Assembly (NCBI GenBank): GCA_963814865.1
Contig: CAWFEN010000014.1
Location: 1-64,000, forward strand
Source of the DNA: AP-15 sp963814865
Lineage (GTDB): Bacteria > Pseudomonadota > Alphaproteobacteria > ATCC43930 > CGMCC-115725
Direction: 5' to 3'
DNA length: 64,000 nt
The position numbers and the translations under genes were made by a program. Every line of letters starts with the position of its first letter. Position 1 is the first letter of the stretch. This document shows, piece after piece, positions 35,521 through 44,174 of this stretch. Under the pieces are notes generated by a model. That model was not told the DNA's origin. It was given only the letters and a program-made list of their open reading frames with translations, and did no database searches.

Positions 35521-35545
35521 AAAGAAAAACCCGCCAAAGGGCGGG
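35521..35545 (-). terminator. Rho-independent terminator before the capsid gene
   Basis: On the minus strand CCCGCC-CTTT-GGCGGG is followed by TTTTTCTTT, a strong hairpin plus U-tract. It lies between the protease stop (35608) and the capsid start (35495), only about 25 bases before the capsid ATG. A terminator here implies antitermination, partial read-through, or a separate promoter in the 110-base spacer, none of which I can show. Confidence 0.8.
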
Positions 35546-35607
35546 CAGGGTCACGGCCTCCGGTAAAGTAAAAGGTTCGCCGCGAGGCCGAACGGAGCGT
35601 AGTCGGA

Positions 35608-37734
35608 TCAGGGCAGGTCGTCGTGCGGATGCTGCGCGGCTCCGAGGCCGGGCGGATGAATGGGCCGGGCATGGCTGGCCTTGATCAGGGTCAGGGTCTG
35701 CTCTTCCCGGCTCATCCGGGCGAAGGCCGCCGCGAGTTCGTCGGACGAGACCTCGGCGCCGCCGCTATCCTGCTGCTTCGACACCGAGGTAATGCCTTTG
35801 GCGATCGTTGCCGGCGGCAGCGGCGTCCGCGCGATGTCCTCGACGCGTTTTCTCAGCTGGTCGAGGCGGGGCACGATATCCGCCAGGGTGGTCATCAGCG
35901 CGGTCTTCTCGGCGCGCTCGTCAGCCAACGCCTTCAGGAGGTCGTCCGAATGCGCGGCCTTGCCGGGCTCGAACCTCGTACCCTCGCCTTCCTCTTCGGC
36001 GCGGCCCGCGCCGTCGCATTGGGCGCCGGCCGCGACCAGATGATCGTGCGCCTCCGCCAGCTGACGCATCGTCTCCCGGGAATGGCGGGCGCCGAGCTTG
36101 GCCGCGGCGCAGCAGGCCCCGTCGGTCAGCTTGCCGACACAGTCATGCGCCAGATCCATCAGCGCCTGATGGCCTTTGCCGCGCTTGCCGAGCGCCGCGG
36201 CGATCATCTCGATCGTGGATTTCGCGGTGTCGACAGTGGCGTTCTCGCCCGGGTGGAACTCGGGCGCCGGCGGCTGCAGCATCGGCGGCCTGACCTCCGG
36301 GTTGCGGGCGGTATTGACCGTCGATTCCTCGGTCGGCGCGGCGCCCGCCGCCTCCAGCGCCGCGCGCGCCTGACCCATCTGGCCCCGTTCGCCGGCCGCC
36401 AGCCCGCTCATTTTCATGCACTTGTCGACGGCGTGCCAGGCAAGGTCGAGGAGCGCCTGATCGCCCTGCGAATGCTTGGCCTTGGCGAGAATCGCGACGG
36501 CGAATTTCTGCATTTTCGGACCTTTGCTTCGGCACAGATCGGCGACGCGGGCGGCGCCGGATACGCCGGCGGCCATGGCGAGGATGCCGTAGGCGGCCGG
36601 GGCGATCGGCTCGTCGTCGTCATCGGCATCGTCGAGGATCTCGCTCGTCTCTTCGGCCACCAGCGCGTTCAGAAAGCTGCACAACTCGGCAATGATCGCC
36701 TGCAGCCGCTCCGGCTGAGGCGAATCGTCGCCCTCGATGGCCGCCTCGACAGCGAGGCGCTCTTCGAGCCAGTCGAGGTCGAGAATGATCCGGGCGACGT
36801 GGCCGACATCCCACAGCGCCTTGCGCAGCGCGGCGCGTCCCAGATCGCGCTGCGCCTTGGCGCCGCCGTCGGCCGAGGGCGGCCCGTTCTTGTCGATCTT
36901 CTCCTTCCAGGCGGCGATGATCCTGGCCTTGATCCGATCGAGCTCTGCGCTCGTATATCGCTTGGCGTTCATCGGCCGATTGATAAAGTTCCAGGCAGCC
37001 CGGATGTGCCGCTCGGTATCGATCGGGTAGCGCTTCCTGCCGTCCTTCTGGTAGCCGGGGTCGGCATATTCGACCTCTCCGGAAGCCGCTTCGCCCTTGC
37101 GGCTGCCGGCTCTGTCGAGCGCTCCCTCGGCGGTTGCCATCGCCCTTTTCGCCGCGGCGATCAGACTTGCCTCGGCGCCGGTCTCACCCGGAGAGGCTTG
37201 TTGTTCGAGGCATCTGAGCGCGTCGGCTTTGGCGATGTGGCGATGTTCGGGCACGCCGCAGGCCCAGATCTGAAGCGGCGGATTGAACCGCGTCTCGGAC
37301 ATGACGGAACCTCCGGCTGCTTTCCAATAATCGAACACTGCCTCGGGGTTGGCCGGCCGATCGACCAGCGAAATCTCGTTGAGGACGAGACCGGTGATCG
37401 TCTTGTAGTCGGCCGGATCGCGCCGGGTCACTTGGCCGCCGATCGAATAGCCCTTGTAGACGCCCTCAACGACCTTGAGCCAGGCCTGGTCGTCGACGAT
37501 CCTGGCGCCGATATAGAGCCCCTTATCGTCGACCCCGGCTTCCTTGGCGACGCCGACCGCAGAGAGCTGGTGCATCTCGCGGATATTGGCGAACTTCATG
37601 TAGTCGCCGAGCGCCGCGGTCAGCGCTTCGCGCTTGACGATTTCGCCCTGGTCGTCCTGGGCCTCGGTTGAGGCGTAACCCCAAACTTCGCGCCTTTCGG
37701 CATCGACTTTGGCAATCGGGAAATAGATTTTCAT
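35608..37734 (-). CDS. Phage prohead serine protease fused to large scaffold-like region
   Basis: A 708-residue protein from ATG 37734 (MKIYFPIAKVDAERREVWGY). Residues 1-140 fit an XkdF-like prohead protease (QGEIVKREALTAALGDYMKF, EGVYKGYSIGGQVTRRDPAD, TGLVLNEISLVDRPANPEAV). Then comes a region with KRYPIDTERHIRAAWNFINR, RYTSAELDRIKARIIAAWKE (DUF6582-like), a long helical part, and a C-terminal coiled coil (DERAEKTALMTTLADIVPRL) likely acting as scaffold. It sits just before the major capsid gene. It is far longer than the usual prohead proteases (about 150-250 residues). Confidence 0.8.
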   Translation of the reverse strand: MKIYFPIAKVDAERREVWGYASTEAQDDQGEIVKREALTAALGDYMKFANIREMHQLSAVGVAKEAGVDDKGLYIGARIVDDQAWLKVVEGVYKGYSIGGQVTRRDPADYKTITGLVLNEISLVDRPANPEAVFDYWKAAGGSVMSETRFNPPLQIWACGVPEHRHIAKADALRCLEQQASPGETGAEASLIAAAKRAMATAEGALDRAGSRKGEAASGEVEYADPGYQKDGRKRYPIDTERHIRAAWNFINRPMNAKRYTSAELDRIKARIIAAWKEKIDKNGPPSADGGAKAQRDLGRAALRKALWDVGHVARIILDLDWLEERLAVEAAIEGDDSPQPERLQAIIAELCSFLNALVAEETSEILDDADDDDEPIAPAAYGILAMAAGVSGAARVADLCRSKGPKMQKFAVAILAKAKHSQGDQALLDLAWHAVDKCMKMSGLAAGERGQMGQARAALEAAGAAPTEESTVNTARNPEVRPPMLQPPAPEFHPGENATVDTAKSTIEMIAAALGKRGKGHQALMDLAHDCVGKLTDGACCAAAKLGARHSRETMRQLAEAHDHLVAAGAQCDGAGRAEEEGEGTRFEPGKAAHSDDLLKALADERAEKTALMTTLADIVPRLDQLRKRVEDIARTPLPPATIAKGITSVSKQQDSGGAEVSSDELAAAFARMSREEQTLTLIKASHARPIHPPGLGAAQHPHDDLP

Positions 37735-37762
37735 GCAGCGATTTCTGATTTGTGGGTATCGA

Positions 37763-38140
37763 TCACGCACCCGGCGATGCACACAGCACCGACGAATTGA
37801 GGCTGATGACGCGGCCGTCGCTGAGCGTGACGGTTGCTTCCAGCACATAGGTGCCGCCGACCGCCGAGCTCGGCATGCCACCGACCGAGGCAATCGAGAA
37901 GTAGCCGGTCTTGTTCAGCAATGTGCCGGCGAGCGGATCGCGGATCGCGATCGCGGTTGCCAGCGAGGCCGACAGGATGCGCGACTGCGGCGCCGGGTCG
38001 GTCGCGGTCTGGTATGGCGACAGCGCGCAGGTCCAGCTCGTCGACACCATCGTCGCCGCGCCGATGTCGGCGGTGAAATCGAAGGCAAAATTATCGATCT
38101 CGCCGATCTCGATCGGATCGAATGCCGTCGGCAACCGCAT
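37763..38140 (-). CDS. Small beta-rich virion protein
   Basis: A 125-residue protein, MRLPTAFDPIEIGEIDNFAF, with an Ig/adaptor-like composition and a C-terminal GGTYVLEATVTLSDGRVISL. These small beta proteins in alphaproteobacterial phages are often fibre adaptors. It overlaps nothing, sits 2 bases after the repeat protein gene, and has no further recognisable motif. Confidence 0.6.
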   Translation of the reverse strand: MRLPTAFDPIEIGEIDNFAFDFTADIGAATMVSTSWTCALSPYQTATDPAPQSRILSASLATAIAIRDPLAGTLLNKTGYFSIASVGGMPSSAVGGTYVLEATVTLSDGRVISLNSSVLCASPGA

Positions 38141-38141
38141 G

Positions 38142-38834
38142 TCATCGCCTCCCGAGTATCCGCAGGCGTCCCGGCGTGACGATGAGCCGCCGCCGACCGG
38201 GAGAACGCAGCAGGCGCTGGAGCGAGACGAGCAGCGCCGGCGCCGCCAGAAATTCGATCGCGATCAGCGTATCGGTGTCCACGAGGATGCCCGTCGCGCC
38301 GAGCCATTCGATCGGATCGCCTGCAGCGCGTACCAGCAGCGTCGAAAACTCGCCGGCCGCCGGTGGATCGACCCGCAGCGCGGCCAGGGCCGCTGCCGGA
38401 AGCGCCGGGGCGGCTCGGAGAGCGCCGAGGAATTCGAGCGGCGTGGCCGCATCGGCAAGTGCCGTCAGCGACAGTTCCAACGCGGTGCCGGAACCGCGGG
38501 TCAGGACCGCCCCGAATTCGAGCGGAACGGCGCTGTCATCGCGGAGGAGCCGATTGACCTCGATCGGCGCGAATTCATCGGCAACAACCCCAACCGCTCC
38601 CGACCATTCGACCGGCAGCCCGAGATCGGCGTTCCGAAGAGCGGGGAGCTCGATCGGGACCGCGGCGTCACCCCTCTGCGTCGAGGAGAACTCTGTCGCG
38701 AGCGCATGGTCGCTTTTTTGCGCCGCCAGCACCTCGTTTGCCAAGTCGAAGCTGGTGACGACCGGCGTACCCCCACCACCTGTATTGATCGTCGCAGCAA
38801 TGACATCCTGTGCCGGCGCGCCGCCCCAAAACAT
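38142..38834 (-). CDS. Phage protein with about eleven degenerate 14-16 residue repeats
   Basis: A 230-residue protein. From about residue 40 it is built of units of the form D-x-x-x-P-[ILV]-E-[FWL]-x-x-x-L: DAAVPIELPALRNA, DLGLPVEWSGAVGV, DEFAPIEVNRLLRD, DSAVPLEFGAVLTR, DAATPLEFLGALRA, AGDPIEWLGATGIL, and others. The first 40 residues are Gly-rich. The last 30 (LQRLLRSPGRRRLIVTPGRL) are basic. Such a short regular period suggests an elongated solenoid or fibrous structure, probably in a fibre. No enzyme motif. Confidence 0.65.
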   Translation of the reverse strand: MFWGGAPAQDVIAATINTGGGGTPVVTSFDLANEVLAAQKSDHALATEFSSTQRGDAAVPIELPALRNADLGLPVEWSGAVGVVADEFAPIEVNRLLRDDSAVPLEFGAVLTRGSGTALELSLTALADAATPLEFLGALRAAPALPAAALAALRVDPPAAGEFSTLLVRAAGDPIEWLGATGILVDTDTLIAIEFLAAPALLVSLQRLLRSPGRRRLIVTPGRLRILGRR

Positions 38835-38843
38835 TGCCGCGAC

Positions 38844-39638
38844 CTATGCCGCGAGCCCGCAGAGCACGATGCTCAGGACATCAGTATCGGCGCCGCTGGC
38901 GACGCCGCGGAACGCGAACCGCGTGCCGGCCGGAAAGTCGCACGGAATCGGGCCCCCATGTCCGTTGGCGATATTGGTCCAGGTGGCAATCTGGTAAAAA
39001 ACCCGCTCGGAGCCCGACGCGCCCCAGCCGATGTCGAACGACGCGCGGAGCGAAGTCAGACCGCTGTTGCCCTTGCCGCGCCCATCCAGCATCCAGTAGA
39101 GCCCGCCGGCCCGGTTGGGCGATGAAGCCTGGATCTGGGCCCAGCCGGTTTGGGTCGTACCGGTCATCGTGATGCTGCCGGTCGGGTCCTGGCCGGTCCA
39201 ATCGGTCAGGGAGACGACGCGGCTGAAACCACGGGGGCGCCGGCCGTCGCCTTGATAGCCGCAGATCGTCATCCACTCGGCGACACTCGTGTTCGGGCCG
39301 TAGAGCTTGGCTTTCAGCACCGCGCCCTTTGGCACCGCGACGGCGAAATCGACAGAGCGCGCGGAATAGACGTAAGAGCCGTCGATGAAATAATCCGCGA
39401 CTATCGCCTCGTCACCGCCGCCGTTGCCAGCCGTGATCGTAACGCGCGCCTGCGTCACCGACGTGCTGGTATATGGCTGAAAATCAACGATGAACCCGTC
39501 ATAGTCAAAGCTCGTTGTGCCGATCGTCGTCAATGTTCCGTAGGCACCACTCCCGGAGGTGACGAGGGTGCCGATCGCACCCGACAGTCCCAGCGTCTCG
39601 AAACGGGTCGAACACGCCAGCGCGTTGCCATAACCCAC
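38844..39638 (-). CDS. Virion structural protein, beta-rich
   Basis: A 264-residue protein (MGYGNALACSTRFETLGLSG; C-terminal GTRFAFRGVASGADTDVLSI). Rich in Gly/Ser/Thr with a pattern similar to tail-fibre or receptor-binding heads of alphaproteobacterial phages. It precedes the repeat protein with a 9-base gap. Function not assigned. Confidence 0.6.
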   Translation of the reverse strand: MGYGNALACSTRFETLGLSGAIGTLVTSGSGAYGTLTTIGTTSFDYDGFIVDFQPYTSTSVTQARVTITAGNGGGDEAIVADYFIDGSYVYSARSVDFAVAVPKGAVLKAKLYGPNTSVAEWMTICGYQGDGRRPRGFSRVVSLTDWTGQDPTGSITMTGTTQTGWAQIQASSPNRAGGLYWMLDGRGKGNSGLTSLRASFDIGWGASGSERVFYQIATWTNIANGHGGPIPCDFPAGTRFAFRGVASGADTDVLSIVLCGLAA

Positions 39639-39641
39639 GGC

Positions 39642-40007
39642 TCACGTTCCGTTCAAATTGAGCACCGACCACTGAAAGGCGCGGTCGGTGCCGGCGGTTT
39701 GTTTCAACGTGACTTTGAAGGCGACCGTCGCCGGCCAGGCAGGAAGCGGCGGCAACACATCGGTCTGCTTGTTCGCGAAGCTGGCATAGAACGCCTGCCC
39801 CTCGACGTCCGAGCTGTTCGCCTGATCGTAGTAGCGGATCTCAACGATATCGCCGTCCGCCATATTCGACAGGTTGATCCGCGCCTGGAACGTCCCGCCT
39901 TGACCGAGGGAGGTCGATGAGGCGAGCGTGTCCTCGCTGCCGTCGGCGGTTTGGCTGCCCTGCGCCGGGTTCGGCGACAGCAGCGTAGTGATGACGGGTC
40001 CGGTCAT
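39642..40007 (-). CDS. Small virion protein of unknown function
   Basis: A 121-residue protein (MTGPVITTLLSPNPAQGSQT; EIRYYDQANSSDVEGQAFYA; ends FQWSVLNLNGT). The composition and likely beta-sandwich character fit a fibre-associated domain. The next gene starts 3 bases later. Confidence 0.6.
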   Translation of the reverse strand: MTGPVITTLLSPNPAQGSQTADGSEDTLASSTSLGQGGTFQARINLSNMADGDIVEIRYYDQANSSDVEGQAFYASFANKQTDVLPPLPAWPATVAFKVTLKQTAGTDRAFQWSVLNLNGT

Positions 40008-40019
40008 TCTTGCTGTCCG

Positions 40020-40088
40020 TCAAGCAACGAGCAGGATCAGAGCCGCCCCGGCGACGGCAGCAGCTAGAACCAATGCGGTGAAGATCAC
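40020..40088 (-). CDS. 22-residue membrane peptide ORF, coupled by GTGA
   Basis: GTG start at 40088 overlaps the stop of the 369-residue structural gene (GTGA). The whole peptide is hydrophobic (reads VIFTALVLAAAVAGAALILL plus VA) and forms one transmembrane helix. It ends 12 bases before the next gene. It is short, so chance is possible; the overlap and purely hydrophobic content are the only support. Confidence 0.3.
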   Translation of the reverse strand: MIFTALVLAAAVAGAALILLVA

Positions 40089-41194
40089 GTCGTCGTCCCT
40101 TGGATGCGCAGATCCGCCGCGCCCTTGTAGGCCGCAGTGCCGGCCGGCAGGGTCAGCCGCAACCACACGCCCTGCGCGCCGGCGCTGTTGGGCACCGAGC
40201 CCGAGGGCAGGTTGCCGGCGCCCGGCACCGGGACGAAGGCCGGCTGGCTGACGAACGAGCCGGCGCCAGAAGCCGGAGCGGTCTGGCGGGTGGCCGTCGT
40301 GTTGGCATCGGCGAGCGCCGTGCACAGCGCGATGTCCAGCAGCGCGCCCGAGGGGAGGTTCGGCGTCTCGCTTGCGATCTCGCTCTGTACCCCGCTCAGC
40401 GCCGTCGCGGTGTTGTTGTTGACGACAAAAACCTTCTCGTAAAAAGTCCGGGTCGAGCCGGTCGGCACATCGGCCGCAGCGGTCGAGAAGGCGCGGATGA
40501 TACAGGTCACCTTGTTCGGCGAGATCTCGAACATCATCCCTTGCAGGATTTTGTAGGTCGAGGTGGCGTCCGGGACAGCGCCCCAATTTTTCCCGACCGC
40601 CACGACATCGGTGCCGTAGCCCGAGGTGGCAATGATCTGAGCGAGCTGGCTGGCGCCCGTCCCGCCCTTGATCCAAATCATCTGCCCGGCCGAGACGCCG
40701 GTGCCGTCGCCCGATTGCAATTTGAACAGAGCCGGCGTGGTTCCGGCGGCATTGGCCGAGCCTGCCTGTGCGGTGTGCACGGTTGTGTCGGTGGTGACCG
40801 AGCCCGAAGGCAATACGCAGGAATGCGCCGCCAGCGCCACGTCGCCAACCGCAGCCGTGCCGGCTACCGTGGCGATCGGCTTGGTCGCGCCGCCCCCGCC
40901 GGAGATCGCGGCATAGAGGAGCCGCTCGAGCGATTGCGAGCCGGCGACCCAGGTCTGGCCGTTCAAGGTCAAGCTCTGGTTCTGGATCACACCCGTCGCG
41001 TCACGGCCGTAATAATGGCATTGCGTCGCGGTATCGCTGGCCGAGGATGAAATCACGTCGACCGTGCCGGTCGGCGTGATGTCGTAAAAGGCGACGCGCG
41101 TGGTGAAATCGACGGCACCGCCGACGATGACGCCATCGGCCTCCGGCATGTCGATCGAGCCATAGGTCACCAGATCCGAGGGCAGAACGCTCAT
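40085..41194 (-). CDS. Phage structural protein
   Basis: A 369-residue protein (MSVLPSDLVTYGSIDMPEAD) with a conserved-looking block PNKVTCIIRAFSTAAADVPT, RTFYEKVFVVNNNTATALSG and C-terminal GVWLRLTLPAGTAAYKGAAD. It follows the portal gene after a 160-base spacer. Beta-rich, no signal peptide. It could be a fibre or a capsid-associated protein; family not recognised. Confidence 0.65.
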   Translation of the reverse strand: MSVLPSDLVTYGSIDMPEADGVIVGGAVDFTTRVAFYDITPTGTVDVISSSASDTATQCHYYGRDATGVIQNQSLTLNGQTWVAGSQSLERLLYAAISGGGGATKPIATVAGTAAVGDVALAAHSCVLPSGSVTTDTTVHTAQAGSANAAGTTPALFKLQSGDGTGVSAGQMIWIKGGTGASQLAQIIATSGYGTDVVAVGKNWGAVPDATSTYKILQGMMFEISPNKVTCIIRAFSTAAADVPTGSTRTFYEKVFVVNNNTATALSGVQSEIASETPNLPSGALLDIALCTALADANTTATRQTAPASGAGSFVSQPAFVPVPGAGNLPSGSVPNSAGAQGVWLRLTLPAGTAAYKGAADLRIQGTTT

Positions 41195-41355
41195 CGGCGA
41201 CTCCTTTTGCTTTCTCGTCTGATTGAGGCGTCAGATCGATCGACCGCCGGCCGGGCCACGGCCGATCTACATGAAATTCAGCGGGCGAGATCCGGCGTCA
41301 GGTCGACTGCTTCCGGCGCAGCTGGCACCGGAGGATTCGGGCGCTGCGGCTGTCG

Positions 41356-42696
41356 TCAGCTCCTCGGCGCAACACCGCTCAGAGGAACCGGTCCCTGCGC
41401 GGTCAGGAATAGGGGCTCGTCGCCGCCCTCGACCGGGGCAAGCCCGAGCAGGATGCGCGCCTCGTTCGGGGCGTAGATCCCGGCCTTGACATAGGTGTCG
41501 AGAATGCTTGCCTGGTCCTTCGGGTCCGTCGCCCGCACATCCGACCAGACGAATTCGAGGTCCGCATGACCCATGCGGTCCTGGATGACGGTGTCGATCA
41601 ACCGCTTGATCCAGTTCGACAGCGGCGCCAGCCCCTCTTCGAGGGCTGCCTCCTGCGCCGTCTGCGCCGTCGCCCGGTTTACCTGGGGCGTGAATGCGGT
41701 GGGCGGCAGCGAGAAGGCGTAGCACACGATGCGTGCCAGCCACTCGTCGAATTCGTCCTTGTACGGCGCCTCCTTGAAGGCCTGGTACTTGGCTCCGGTC
41801 GGCGCCCAGATGAGCCGGGTGCGGGTGCCGGTATTGCCGGCGAGGATCGAATTGAACCATTCCTGAAACTGGCGAATCTGCTCGGCGTTCCAGCCATCCG
41901 GCGCGTTCACGAGCCCAGGCGGAACATTGCCCTCGGTGAAGTGCTGCAGCTGCATCACCTGGCGGCGCAGCCCGATGTTGATCGTCATCACGATCTGCTC
42001 GCATGGCCCGAACCCATAGGCCTTATGCGGACGCTTGTTTCGCGGCAGATAGAGGAGCTGATCGGTCGTCAGCAGGCGCCACGGGCGCCCATGGATGACC
42101 TGCTCGTAAGCCGGCGCCGGCGGTCGCGGCCGCCGCCCGGTGTCGTCGATCAGCACCTTGATCGTCGAGCCGTCGACGATATCGAGGCCGATGATCTCCC
42201 CGCCACGGTCGCGGCGCAGCTCGAATGTCGGCGCGTCGAGCACCAGCAAATCCTCGAGTGCTTCGCGCAGCCAGGTGGCGAACGGCTGATCCCCGTCGGG
42301 CTTGCGCCAGAATTCGGTCAGCTTGTCGATACGCGCCGGCGCGTCGGCCAGGGGGTGCTTTTCGTCACGCGACCTGATTGTCCACTCGAGCTTTTCGATC
42401 TGGTCCTTGCGCGTTTCGATAGCGAGCCGGGTGATATCGTGGTTCTCGGCCAGTGCACGCAGCTCATGAAAGCCGATCGGCTCGTAAGAGCGAGGCGTGT
42501 AAATCGTGTTGTAGCCGACCGGAAAATTCCACAGACGTACCCGCTCGCGTTCGGGCGGGACCAGCGGATAGCCAGGTGAGAAAATCCCCTGGTCCGGCTG
42601 GAACACATCGCGGAACTGGGTGATGTCGTTCTGCGTGCCAAACCCGCCCCAGCTGTAGGAGGCAAGCGAGGTGCGCTTTCCGCCGGATGGAGGCAT
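41356..42696 (-). CDS. Phage portal protein
   Basis: A 446-residue portal protein. Recognisable parts: RLWNFPVGYNTIYTPRSYEP, ALAENHDITRLAIETRKDQI, RREALEDLLVLDAPTFELRR-like EALEDLLVLDAPTFELRRDR, DGSTIKVLIDDTG, and the clip and wing region NRATAQTAQEAALEEGLAPL, DLEFVWSDVRATDPKDQASI. Forms the dodecameric DNA gate. The start ATG 42696 is chosen for its upstream GAGG; another ATG exists at 42717. Preceded by the signal-peptide cassette rather than directly by the terminase. Confidence 0.87.
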   Translation of the reverse strand: MPPSGGKRTSLASYSWGGFGTQNDITQFRDVFQPDQGIFSPGYPLVPPERERVRLWNFPVGYNTIYTPRSYEPIGFHELRALAENHDITRLAIETRKDQIEKLEWTIRSRDEKHPLADAPARIDKLTEFWRKPDGDQPFATWLREALEDLLVLDAPTFELRRDRGGEIIGLDIVDGSTIKVLIDDTGRRPRPPAPAYEQVIHGRPWRLLTTDQLLYLPRNKRPHKAYGFGPCEQIVMTINIGLRRQVMQLQHFTEGNVPPGLVNAPDGWNAEQIRQFQEWFNSILAGNTGTRTRLIWAPTGAKYQAFKEAPYKDEFDEWLARIVCYAFSLPPTAFTPQVNRATAQTAQEAALEEGLAPLSNWIKRLIDTVIQDRMGHADLEFVWSDVRATDPKDQASILDTYVKAGIYAPNEARILLGLAPVEGGDEPLFLTAQGPVPLSGVAPRS

Positions 42697-42700
42697 TGGA

Positions 42701-43636
42701 CTACCTCGGAAAACCATGCGCGCCGCCCCGCGGCGGGATTGCCGCCGCTGCGGCGCCGACCAGTTCAGACATCATCTCGTCGTCCGGGAACACCAGAAAG
42801 CCGAACGGGTTCTGCAAGAGGCCGTAGATTACCGAATCTGGCAGTATCGCATTCCACGCGGCCCCGAATAGAACCACACCTTTCAGGTAATTATTCTGGT
42901 TGGTGCCGCCGACGACCGAATTTGCGAAATTGATTTCGTCCCACTGGTTGACGGCCTTCGCCGGTCCGGTGATGGTGCTTTTGGCTTCGTCAAAGAATAA
43001 GGCGGCAGAGCCAGTCGTATAATTCAAAGTCATGGCAGCGGCAAACGGCTGTCCCAATGTCACCGTTTGCGAAAAATTTCCGGTCGTGGTATTGGTCGTT
43101 ACCCAGTCCAGAGAGAAATTCGACGCGTTCGCGGCAATCTGCATCGACGCCCGGCGGAGGACCGCATGCCCCTCGATCCCCATCAACGTCTGCGCGCTCG
43201 CCTGCTGAGCGTTGAGCTGAGCGACGACGAGCATGGTCTGCTGCGACGGGCTCGCCGACCAGGGTCCCCGGCCGGCACCGACGGAGGTATTGATGTATTG
43301 CGAGCTGCCGTTGAAGCCGCAGCCCTGGCCGGCCATCGTGAGGGCCGGGCTGAACGCGGCAAATTGCGTGCGATAGGGATACCCCCGCAATGAAAATCCC
43401 CATAACGGCGCGCCTGCAGCGCCTTGATTGGGGTCGTAGGCCGACCCGTCTAGGTGCCACGCATCGGCGAGAAACTCGGTGATCGGATCGGCTGCCAGAC
43501 GCGGAAATCCCGGTGGCCGATAGAGACCGCGGAACGGATGCATCTCGAGCTGGAGCGCGCGTGCGGCAGGCGGCGCGGCCAATCCGGCGCCGCTCGCAGC
43601 GAGCCCGGCCAGAAACCTCCGTCGGGTCGGATGCAT
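42701..43636 (-). CDS. Tat-signal lectin-like phage protein
   Basis: A 311-residue protein with a twin-arginine signal (MHPTRRRFLAGLAASGAGLA, followed by APPAARA). The mature region looks like a concanavalin A-like lectin domain: LDGSAYDPNQGAAGAPLWGF, MLVVAQLNAQQASAQTLMGI, NYLKGVVLFGAAWNAILPDS and a C-terminal YGLLQNPFGFLVFPDDEMMS typical of phage LamG-like proteins. Start overlaps the stop of the upstream gene. Tat export is unusual for a virion protein. Confidence 0.75.
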   Translation of the reverse strand: MHPTRRRFLAGLAASGAGLAAPPAARALQLEMHPFRGLYRPPGFPRLAADPITEFLADAWHLDGSAYDPNQGAAGAPLWGFSLRGYPYRTQFAAFSPALTMAGQGCGFNGSSQYINTSVGAGRGPWSASPSQQTMLVVAQLNAQQASAQTLMGIEGHAVLRRASMQIAANASNFSLDWVTTNTTTGNFSQTVTLGQPFAAAMTLNYTTGSAALFFDEAKSTITGPAKAVNQWDEINFANSVVGGTNQNNYLKGVVLFGAAWNAILPDSVIYGLLQNPFGFLVFPDDEMMSELVGAAAAAIPPRGGAHGFPR

Positions 43637-44172
43637 CAGTACTGCACCGCGGTCGGTGCAAGGACAATCGTATTGCCCGCGGCGTTCAGCGTTTGCCCGC
43701 TGTTGTTCTGACAAAGCAGCGCGAATTTCAATGCGGGCAACCGTACCAGCCCCTGCGACAGAAACACGTTGGTACCGACGAGCACTGCGGCGGGAAGGGG
43801 AAAGACGACATCGGGCGCGCGCGGCGGCGCCGTGACCATGCTCTCGAACGTCGCGCCGTCGAGCGATTGCAGGAACCAGCACGAAAGATTGCCGCCGGTT
43901 TGAAGCGCCCCGGCGGTGGCGCCCAAGGTAAGCGCCATCGGCGCCCAAACCGCTTGCGCGGTATTCGCATTGCTGAAGACGCCGCTCGAACCGCCGATAG
44001 TGCTGACGGCGACCGACGCCGAGGCCAACGAGTTGAGCTCAGCGCTCATCAACGTCACCGCCGGTGCATAAAGGCCGCTGTTTGAAGGACCCGGCTCCCA
44101 GAGAAACGGCGTCGCCGCATGGACTGGCAACGCCGTACAGAGAGTCACGAGAACTATCGGCAATAACCGCAT
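43636..44172 (-). CDS. Signal-peptide phage protein, 178 residues
   Basis: N-terminal Sec signal (MRLLPIVLVTLCTALPVHA, cleavage at AHA-like site). Mature part contains FLWEPGPSNSGLYAPAVTLM and GGNLSCWFLQSLDGATFESM, and is beta-rich with one Cys pair. No family recognised. ATGA overlap with the neighbouring gene. Confidence 0.7.
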   Translation of the reverse strand: MRLLPIVLVTLCTALPVHAATPFLWEPGPSNSGLYAPAVTLMSAELNSLASASVAVSTIGGSSGVFSNANTAQAVWAPMALTLGATAGALQTGGNLSCWFLQSLDGATFESMVTAPPRAPDVVFPLPAAVLVGTNVFLSQGLVRLPALKFALLCQNNSGQTLNAAGNTIVLAPTAVQY

Positions 44173-44174
44173 TG

